NCBI GenBank assembly: GCA_030765665.1
Contig: JAVCCD010000244.1
Span: forward strand, 1-10,812
Reading direction: 5' to 3'
From: Candidatus Tenebribacter mawsonii
Lineage (GTDB): Bacteria > Cloacimonadota > Cloacimonadia > Cloacimonadales > TCS61
Length of the DNA: 10,812 bases
Shown here: positions 6,199 to 10,812 of the stretch, in pieces
Layout: each line of letters starts with the position of its first letter
How positions within the stretch are numbered: position 1 is the stretch's first letter
The notes under the pieces: generated by a model
What the model saw: the letters and a program-made list of their open reading frames with translations, nothing else
Told to the model about the DNA's origin: nothing
Databases searched by the model: none
Position numbers and translations under genes: made by a program

Positions 6199-7308
6199 TT
6201 GAAAAAATTATTTTTTTTACTTTTGTTAGTCTTATTCAGTATTGTACATGCTGATGTTATCGTGGAATATAATACTTCATTAGCACCGGAAATTATTAAA
6301 ACCATTAAGATCAATAGTGTAGATTATTTTAATGTTTACGAACTTAATAAAACTTTTAAAGCTAAAATCTCAGATGATCTTTTAGACCAAAGAGTAAATG
6401 TGAATATTTACCATGAACAATTGATCTTTTTGTTGGATTCATCATTAGTACAGCATGGTTCAGATTATTTTAATATGACGTATAATATTATACAAAGTGA
6501 CGGAAAATATTTTCTACCCGTTGTGTTTATTAAAGATATTTTGCCACAGATACTAAGTAATATGTTAAAGTGGGAAAGTAATAAACTTATTGCTCAAACT
6601 CCAATAGATAATTCGATTCGACGGATCGTACTAGACCCAGGACATGGTGGAAAAGATCCAGGAGCAGTAGGATATTCCAAGAAAAATTTTGAGAAAGAAG
6701 TTGTTTTGGAGCTTGCTTTAAAATTAAAGAAAAAATTAGAACAGCAGTTGGATGTTGTTGTACTTTTATCGCGCGATAAAGATGAATTTGTGTCTTTGCA
6801 GCAGCGTACTAAATTTGCTAATGAAAATAGTGCGGATCTATTTATCTCACTTCATTGCAATGCACACCGAAATTCTAAAATTGATGGAATTGAAGTTTAT
6901 TATTTATCTACAGCAAAAACAGATGAAGCAAGAGCTGTGGAAGCTATGGAGAATCAAGTTGTTTATGAATATGAAGGTGGGAAGGAAGCTGTGAAGAAAT
7001 ATGATGACCTTGCCTTTATTTTAGCTGACATGGCTCAGAGTGAGCATTTAGAAGAGAGTTTTAATTTGGGAGCTAATCTCCAGACAGCGCTTGTAAATGC
7101 CACTAAAGCGTATAATCGCGGTGTAAAACAGGCAAATTTTTATGTTTTACGCGGTGCTTTTATGCCCTCTGTATTGCTAGAATTCGGATTTCTATCTAAT
7201 AAAGAAGAAGAGAAGAAACTGATTAATAGTTCATATCAAGAGAAACTAATTGATTCAGTATTTATAGGTATTAGAGATTTCAAAAAGAAATATGATCAAA
7301 TGCAATAA
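6199..7308 (+). CDS. Secreted N-acetylmuramoyl-L-alanine amidase (Amidase_3)
   Basis: A zinc-dependent peptidoglycan hydrolase that cleaves the bond between N-acetylmuramic acid and L-alanine, acting outside the inner membrane in cell-wall remodelling or daughter-cell separation. The 369 residues start with a signal peptide (charged KK, then a long LFFLLLLVL core, likely cleavage after VHA at about residue 18). A domain at about 20-135 resembles the copper-amine-oxidase-N/AMIN type (NVYELNKTF, YFLPVVFIKDILP). The catalytic domain is about 140-362, with zinc ligands H149 (LDPGHGGKDPGAVG), E165 (FEKEV) and H219 (ISLHCNAH), and catalytic E328 (LLEFGFLSN). The start is TTG at 6199: GGAGG (6190-6194) ends four bases before it, the same spacing as rnfD, and no ATG fits the signal peptide. 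It is followed 76 bases later by rpsT. It is AmiC-like, but I would not assign a symbol. Confidence 0.93.
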   Translation: MKKLFFLLLLVLFSIVHADVIVEYNTSLAPEIIKTIKINSVDYFNVYELNKTFKAKISDDLLDQRVNVNIYHEQLIFLLDSSLVQHGSDYFNMTYNIIQSDGKYFLPVVFIKDILPQILSNMLKWESNKLIAQTPIDNSIRRIVLDPGHGGKDPGAVGYSKKNFEKEVVLELALKLKKKLEQQLDVVVLLSRDKDEFVSLQQRTKFANENSADLFISLHCNAHRNSKIDGIEVYYLSTAKTDEARAVEAMENQVVYEYEGGKEAVKKYDDLAFILADMAQSEHLEESFNLGANLQTALVNATKAYNRGVKQANFYVLRGAFMPSVLLEFGFLSNKEEEKKLINSSYQEKLIDSVFIGIRDFKKKYDQMQ

Positions 7309-7325
7309 TAAAAAATATAAATATT

Positions 7326-7354
7326 TTGACAGAAAATACCGCTAACTTTTTCTG
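7326..7354 (+). promoter_or_regulatory. Candidate -35 element upstream of rpsT
   Basis: TTGACA (7326-7331), again within TTTGACA, lies 53 bases before the rpsT ATG, nearly the same distance as the TTGACA before the isomerase gene (50). The stretch after it (TAACTTTTTCTGACTTC, 7343-7359) resembles the one after the isomerase's TTGACA (TAAC, T run, CTAACTTC). No canonical TATAAT is present at 16-18 bases. Confidence 0.3.
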
Positions 7355-7384
7355 ACTTCGAAAATTATAAAGATGGAGGAATAA

Positions 7385-7660
7385 ATGCCGAATCATGTAT
7401 CATGCGAAAAAAGGCTTAGACAAGAAAAGAAACGTTCAGCACGTAATCATTATGTGAGAATGACTATTAACACATTATCCAAGAAAATGAGAAGTGATAT
7501 TTCTATTGAAGAGAAAGAAAAAATTTTAACAGAAGCATATTCACAATTGGATAAGGCTGCTAAAAATCACGTAATACATAAAAGAACAGCTACCAGAAGA
7601 AAAACAAGAATTTCTGCTTATTTTAATGCACAAAAAGCAGAACAAAAAGAAAAAAAATAG
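7385..7660 (+). CDS. rpsT: 30S ribosomal protein S20
   Basis: A small, very basic 16S rRNA-binding protein of the ribosomal 30S subunit, 91 residues (typical 85-90). It starts with the family's MPNHVSCEKRLRQEKKR, has RNHYVRMTINTLSKKM in the first helix and KAAKNHVIHKRTATRRKTRI (about 57-76) corresponding to the conserved AAxKGVIHKNxAARxKSRL block. GGAGG at 7375-7379 precedes the ATG by five bases. A strong intrinsic terminator starts 18 bases after the stop, so it is the end of its transcription unit. S20 often controls its own translation; no leader structure is evident here. Confidence 0.96.
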   Translation: MPNHVSCEKRLRQEKKRSARNHYVRMTINTLSKKMRSDISIEEKEKILTEAYSQLDKAAKNHVIHKRTATRRKTRISAYFNAQKAEQKEKK

Positions 7661-7678
7661 ACATTAATAGATAGAACT

Positions 7679-7707
7679 GGCAGGCATATTTTATGCCTGC
7701 CTTTTTT
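7679..7707 (+). terminator. Strong intrinsic terminator after rpsT
   Basis: A perfect ten-pair stem, GGCAGGCATA (7679-7688) with TATGCCTGCC (7692-7701), a TTT loop and six T residues (7702-7707). This is the clearest rho-independent terminator in the window. It ends 33 bases before ftsY, so ftsY depends on read-through or on a promoter in a very short gap. Confidence 0.93.
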
Positions 7708-7740
7708 ATTATATAACTTCTATTAATCTGGAGTAATCAA

Positions 7741-8769
7741 ATGGATACAAACCTAATCATATATATTGCTATTGCATTAGTAGTTATAATTTTTGCATCA
7801 CTTCTTATTATATTAAAGAGAAAACAAACTTCAAATGCCAAAATAATAGTTAAACCTCAAAGTTTAAAAAACAAACTTGCAAAAACAAAAAATAGTTTGT
7901 TAGGAAAGTTGGCTGAGATAGTTAATATTCGAGGTAAAATTGATGATGATTTGATGGATGATCTGGAAGAGATGCTGCTTCAAGCCGATGTTGGTGTGCA
8001 GTCAAGCGGTGACATAATTGAAAATTTAAAAGAAAAGATAAGACTGGATAAGATAACTTCTACAGATGATGTCCAAAAATATCTTGAAGAGATTATTCGC
8101 AAATTGCTCCTTAAGGATTACGGTAGAGAAACAGATCATCTACAATATGAAAATGTTAAACCATTTGTTGTACTTTTTACCGGTGTGAATGGAGTGGGTA
8201 AAACTACAACTATAGCAAAGCTGGCAAAGCGTTTTACACAAAGTGGGAAGAGTGTACTCATGGTAGCTGCAGATACGTTCCGAGCTGCTGCAATAGATCA
8301 ATTAGCTATTTGGGCAGAAAGAACAGGTGCCGATATTATGAGACAGCAGGAAGGAAGTGATCCGTCTTCTGTAGTATATGACGGAATGATGAAAGCTGTG
8401 AATAAGAATTATGATGTTGTGCTTATAGATACTGCAGGTAGACAGCATACCAAAGTTAACTTAATGAATGAATTAACTAAAATAAAAAGAACTGTAAAAA
8501 AAATTATGCCTGATGCTCCACACGAAACATTGCTCGTGGTGGATGCAACAACCGGACAAAATGCAATTACACAAGCAGAGTTATTCAATAAAGCTACAGA
8601 TTTATCAGGGTTAGTTTTAACAAAATTAGATGGAACTGCTAAAGGTGGGATCGTAATTGGCATAAAACATCAGCTTGATATTCCAGTAAAACTTATCGGA
8701 GTGGGAGAGACCTACAACGATCTGCGCGATTTCGATGTGAATGAATTTGTGGAAGCTATATTTGAATAG
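7741..8769 (+). CDS. ftsY: Signal recognition particle receptor FtsY with N-terminal membrane anchor
   Basis: The SRP-receptor GTPase that docks ribosome-SRP complexes at the inner membrane for co-translational insertion. The 342 residues comprise a hydrophobic segment (about 6-26, IIYIAIALVVIIFASLLIIL) followed by KRK; a helical N domain (about 40-130); and the G domain with G1 GVNGVGKT (148-155), G2 DTFRAAA (178-184), G3 DTAGR (230-234), G4 TKLD (294-297) and G5 GVGE (320-323). The end, DLRDFDVNEFVEAIFE, is the FtsY rather than the Ffh ending, and there is no methionine-rich M domain. The acidic A domain of E. coli FtsY is replaced by the membrane segment, an arrangement also known in other bacteria. 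GGAG lies seven bases before the ATG. It follows the rpsT terminator; downstream is non-coding repeat sequence. Confidence 0.96.
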   Translation: MDTNLIIYIAIALVVIIFASLLIILKRKQTSNAKIIVKPQSLKNKLAKTKNSLLGKLAEIVNIRGKIDDDLMDDLEEMLLQADVGVQSSGDIIENLKEKIRLDKITSTDDVQKYLEEIIRKLLLKDYGRETDHLQYENVKPFVVLFTGVNGVGKTTTIAKLAKRFTQSGKSVLMVAADTFRAAAIDQLAIWAERTGADIMRQQEGSDPSSVVYDGMMKAVNKNYDVVLIDTAGRQHTKVNLMNELTKIKRTVKKIMPDAPHETLLVVDATTGQNAITQAELFNKATDLSGLVLTKLDGTAKGGIVIGIKHQLDIPVKLIGVGETYNDLRDFDVNEFVEAIFE

Positions 8770-8817
8770 ATTGCCACAGATTTACACTGACTAAAAAAAG
8801 AAATTATTGATTTTATT

Positions 8818-8903
8818 CCCACGATTGAAATCGTGGGTTGTATGAACTCGTTTGCAAGTTGAACTTGCAAATGCAATTGTGTTGATAAGTTCAACTTATC
8901 AAC
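8818..8903. repeat. Cluster of three palindromes (REP-like)
   Basis: Three hairpin-forming palindromes follow ftsY in 86 bases. First, CCCACGAT-TGAA-ATCGTGGG (8818-8837). Second, TTTGCAAGTT-G-AACTTGCAAA (8851-8871), perfect apart from its central base. Third, GTTGATAAGTT-C-AACTTATCAAC (8881-8903), also perfect apart from its centre. The second and third share the core AAGTTSAACTT, as if one palindrome had been copied and its arms changed. No T run follows, so they are not classical terminators, although the first could stall transcription after ftsY. The form resembles REP elements mobilised by Y1-type (RAYT) transposases; none is in the window. Confidence 0.75.
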
Positions 8904-9437
8904 AAGAGGATGACAAAATTTATTGGTTTTACTTTTCTAAACTATAAAACAATCCTATTTTCATTATCAGAAAAAATTAAAAACCAACAAAAGATTTGAC
9001 AAAGTTTTCATTTTTTTCTTTTTTCTTGAATTGTACTTAGCGTTATTGAATGAAACAAAAGAAAAAAACCAAAATAGTATTAGAAAAAAATGAAGAGAGT
9101 GTTTCGATACAGCAAAGCTAGCCGCATTGCAAATGAATCTCCACAGCACTCTTCCCTGAGACATTAATAATTAACATCGAATGGATGTCAAAATATTTGT
9201 GGACTCCCTTCCTTCAATTTGCTTTGAAGGAAGTAGATATGTTGTTCATTATCTGTAAGAATAAGTTTGTGTGACGAATTTCTCTTAAGCTATTAACGTT
9301 TCCCGAAAAATGAATGAATTGAATGTTAATCTTTTTTAAACAAGAGGAGATCGTTTTGTAGTTTGGCAAGAAGAGAAGTGTCTGTTTTTCTCCGAAAAGC
9401 CAGCGCATACAAGCCGTCTCTTTAAAGAAGAAATAAA
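8904..9437 (+). other. Non-coding region with hairpins upstream of a small exported protein
   Basis: 534 bases in which I see no convincing gene; short open frames on both strands are low-complexity and lack homology or a good ribosome-binding site. It contains a TTGACA (8996-9001, again TTTGACA), T-rich and A-rich runs to 9090, a foldable segment at 9092-9154, and a perfect ten-pair hairpin CTTCCTTCAA/TTGAAGGAAG (9208-9217 with 9224-9233, six-base loop) without a T run. AAGAGA (9371-9376) and TCTCTT (9417-9422) could close another weak stem just before the gene at 9438. It may be a long 5' leader or a small RNA locus. Confidence 0.45.
9092..9154 (+). ncRNA. Possible structured RNA segment, no known family
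   Basis: GAAGAG (9092-9097) can pair with CTCTTC (9149-9154), and inside it GCAAAGC (9112-9118) pairs with GCATTGC (9124-9130) around a TAGCC loop with one A-A mismatch. A TTGACA hexamer lies about 90 bases upstream. I compared it from memory with c-di-GMP, TPP, fluoride and SRP/6S signatures and found no match. Pairing of this size can occur by chance, so this is a weak call. Confidence 0.2.
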
Positions 9438-9800
9438 ATGCGTAGAAATACAATATTAATCATAAGCATCTTAGCGATGCTGTCGTTGGCAGGTAGTTTG
9501 ATGGCGTTTACCATTGATATATATACTTATACTAACCGAACTGGAACTGCAACAGTTGAGATAACTGAGTATTATTCAGGTAATGAATGGGATACAGTAG
9601 GTCAGTATACAATTGTAACAAATAGTAATAACTATCAAGAAAGTGCCGATTTGCCCTCTCAATATTACTATAAAGCTACACTAACAGCATATAACGGCTA
9701 TGCTTATGTAACACAAGTAAGATACTTTAACACTGCAAGTATTACATTCAATGTTGATCTTTCAGGAACAATTCCGGATGATCCACCGGCAGGTAATTAA
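9438..9800 (+). CDS. Small exported protein of unknown function
   Basis: I do not recognise this 120-residue protein. It begins with a clear signal peptide (MRRN, hydrophobic core TILIISILAMLSLAGSLMA, likely cleavage after residue 23), followed by about 97 residues rich in threonine, tyrosine and asparagine with alternating hydrophobic residues (IDIYTYTNRTGTATVEITEY; YYYKATLTAYNGYAYVTQV), which predicts a beta-sandwich. There are no cysteines. It ends in an acidic, proline-rich tail (DLSGTIPDDPPAGN). The ribosome-binding site is weak (GAAG about seven bases upstream). After its TAA the same frame continues into a FlgD-like C-terminal domain fragment (9801-9959), so it may be the front part of a once longer secreted protein. 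Function and integrity are uncertain. Confidence 0.6.
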   Translation: MRRNTILIISILAMLSLAGSLMAFTIDIYTYTNRTGTATVEITEYYSGNEWDTVGQYTIVTNSNNYQESADLPSQYYYKATLTAYNGYAYVTQVRYFNTASITFNVDLSGTIPDDPPAGN

Positions 9801-9959
9801 AAATCCCTTTTAAGTGATCAAGTAGCTGCTGGTGAGCATTCAATTGTTTGGAATGGAGAAGATAATAAAAACAAATCAGTCTCTTCTGGAATTTATATGT
9901 ATCAATTAAAAATGGGTGGTAAAGCAATTGCCAGTAAGAAATGTTTGTTGTTGAAGTAA
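9801..9959 (+). pseudogene. Remnant of a FlgD-like / sorting-type C-terminal domain
   Basis: Directly after the TAA at 9798-9800 and in the same frame, 52 codons stay open to a TAA at 9957-9959. They translate to KSLLSDQVAAGEHSIVWNG..., then SVSSGIYMYQLK, and end SKKCLLLK. This is the second half of the FlgD-immunoglobulin-like C-terminal domain found on many secreted FCB-group proteins (pattern L....AG.HSIVWNG.D..G..VSSGIY.Y.L......SKK.LLLK). The first half (the NPFNP...IYNIKGQ part) is missing and there is no start codon context. It is therefore a decayed C-terminus, joined either by a stop mutation plus deletion or by recombination. Confidence 0.75.
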
Positions 9960-9971
9960 TATATAATTAAC

Positions 9972-10062
9972 TGTCATTCCCAATGTCCATTCTCCGTAGC
10001 AGGCTACTGCGAAGGATGAAAAGTGGGAATCTATGAGATCCCCAGTCAAGTTGAGGATGACA
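9972..10062 (+). repeat. REP-like interspersed element, copy 2
   Basis: The ends are inverted (TGTCAT 9972-9977, ATGACA 10057-10062), with an inner pair ATTCCCA (9976-9982) and TGGGAAT (10024-10030) and a small hairpin GTAGC-AG-GCTAC (9996-10007). GAGATCC and AGGATGACA are shared with copy 1 at 6011-6149. It lies between converging genes and may help end transcription from either side. Confidence 0.65.
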
Positions 10063-10106
10063 TTAATAAAGCAAAAACACATATTCTTTAATTTTGCAGA
10101 AAGTTT

Positions 10107-10151
10107 CAGATTCTTCGTGAGAAAATAATGATAGAATTTCTCAGAATGACG
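10107..10151 (-). repeat. REP-like interspersed element, copy 3 (inverted)
   Basis: On the minus strand it starts CGTCATTCTGAG (10151-10140) and ends CGAAGAATCTG (10117-10107), the same words as copy 1 in the opposite orientation. TGAGAAA (10118-10124) and TTTCTCA (10137-10143) form a seven-pair stem. It lies 35 bases past the nfo stop and could act in 3' end formation for nfo. Confidence 0.65.
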
Positions 10152-10185
10152 AAACTTTTCAACGGATGATTAAGGGTAATCGTCC

Positions 10186-10812
10186 CTACTTTTCCAAACT
10201 ATAAAGCAACTTAATCTCATCAGCCCATATCTCAGAATTTGGTGTTTCTAAAATTAAGGGGATATCATCGAATCTACTATCATTCATCAGGAACTTAAAT
10301 GCATCCAATCCAATGAATCCTTTACCAATACTTTCGTGTCTGTCCAATCTTGTTCCAAAATCTTTTTTACTGTCATTAATGTGCATCCCTTTTAGATATT
10401 TGAAACCTACAATCTGATCAAAATCTGCAAAAGTTTTTTCAAAGGCTGCTTTTGTACGAATATCATAGCCAGAGGTAAACCCATGACAAGTATCAATACA
10501 AACACCAACTCGAGATTTATCTGTTACTTTATCAATTATCTTTGCTAAATGTTCAAATTTATAACCAACATTATTGCCCTGCCCGGCAGTATTCTCGATG
10601 ACTGCTGTAACATTATCAGTTTTGGAGAGAGCCCAGTTTATAGAATCAGAAATTGTTTGCAAACACTTTTCCTCAGAGAATTGCCCTAAATGTGTTCCAG
10701 GATGAAAATTCAAATATTTGAGTCCTAGCTGTTCACACCTTTGAAGTTCATCTAAAAATGCTTTTTGTGATTTGATAAGTTTTTCATTTTCAGGATGACC
10801 AAGATTTATCAG
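10186..10812 (-). CDS. nfo: Endonuclease IV (AP endonuclease), 5' end cut by window edge
   Basis: Zinc-dependent endonuclease of base-excision repair that cuts DNA 5' of abasic sites and removes blocked 3' ends. The frame stays open from the right edge (LINLGHPENEK) to a TAG at 10186-10188, 208 codons. A start at an internal TTG (10713) would cut the family's TIM barrel, so I read the gene as continuing beyond the window; by comparison with the E. coli protein (285 residues) about 70 N-terminal residues are missing. Metal-ligand motifs are present in order: NFHPGTH, VIENTAGQGN, VCIDTCHGF, GMHINDSK, RLDRHESIGKG and LILETPN, corresponding to H109, E145, D179/H182, H216, D229/H231 and E261 of E. 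coli Nfo. The ligand equivalent to H69 would be outside the window. Downstream is only repeat sequence. Confidence 0.96.
   Translation of the reverse strand: MINLGHPENEKLIKSQKAFLDELQRCEQLGLKYLNFHPGTHLGQFSEEKCLQTISDSINWALSKTDNVTAVIENTAGQGNNVGYKFEHLAKIIDKVTDKSRVGVCIDTCHGFTSGYDIRTKAAFEKTFADFDQIVGFKYLKGMHINDSKKDFGTRLDRHESIGKGFIGLDAFKFLMNDSRFDDIPLILETPNSEIWADEIKLLYSLEK

Noticed and set aside
5999..6202. 67-codon open frame between the permease and amidase genes
   Set aside because: It lies across the REP-like element, has no ribosome-binding site at its start and no family resemblance.
8818..8903. CRISPR array or rho-independent terminator in the palindrome cluster
   Set aside because: The units differ in sequence with no regular spacers, and no T run follows any stem.
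9060..9160. c-di-GMP, TPP, fluoride riboswitch, or SRP/6S RNA
   Set aside because: Superficial words (GCAAAGC, CCCTGAGA) occur, but the conserved cores and spacing of these families are missing.
8967..9164. Minus-strand open frame of 65 codons
   Set aside because: Low-complexity phenylalanine/lysine-rich translation of T/A runs, no ribosome-binding site, no homology.
9214..9453. Minus-strand open frame of 79 codons
   Set aside because: It overlaps the start of the exported protein, reads through the hairpin region and shows no recognisable domain.
10186..10713. A short, complete endonuclease IV starting at TTG 10713
   Set aside because: The frame and the family homology continue upstream to the window edge; a start here would remove part of the barrel.

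Overview
The window is AT-rich and bacterial. It carries a Gram-negative-style set of genes together with C-terminal FlgD-like sorting-domain debris, an Rnf complex, and stand-alone four-helix-bundle and GxxExxY genes. That mix fits the FCB superphylum. Candidatus Cloacimonadota or a near relative is my best guess; this is inferred from gene content and style, not from a marker phylogeny.

Layout. Positions 1-3411 (minus strand) hold part of an rnf operon for ferredoxin:NAD+ oxidoreductase: rnfC (3411-2092), then rnfD (1605-538). Two small orphan genes sit inside it: a 23S-rRNA-intervening-sequence-type four-helix-bundle gene between rnfC and rnfD, and a GxxExxY gene after rnfD that runs off the left edge. 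The remaining rnf genes (G, E, A, B) are not visible and would be expected further left if the operon continues. Positions 3582-4380 hold a cytoplasmic parvulin-type prolyl isomerase (minus strand) with its own terminator. A divergent intergenic region leads to a plus-strand MFS permease (4693-5985). After a REP-like repeat come a secreted N-acetylmuramoyl-L-alanine amidase (TTG start), ribosomal protein S20 (rpsT) with a strong terminator, and the SRP receptor ftsY, which has an N-terminal membrane anchor.

From 8770 to 10185 the window is mostly non-coding or decayed. It holds a cluster of three palindromes, about 530 bases with hairpins but no convincing gene, a small exported protein of unknown function, an in-frame remnant of a FlgD-like C-terminal domain, and two more REP-like elements. 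The right edge is the 3' two thirds of nfo (endonuclease IV, minus strand).

The most interesting structure is the unit at 1625-2096. The four-helix-bundle gene is flanked by inverted, telomere-like heptad repeats (CCCGAAW/CCCTAAW). The distal repeat supplies the rnfC stop codon and the end of the proximal side supplies the small gene's Shine-Dalgarno. This looks like an inserted cassette that keeps the host operon intact, and its transcript could fold back on itself as 23S rRNA intervening sequences do. No complete new defence or mobile system is visible; the other notable items are repeat families and gene decay.
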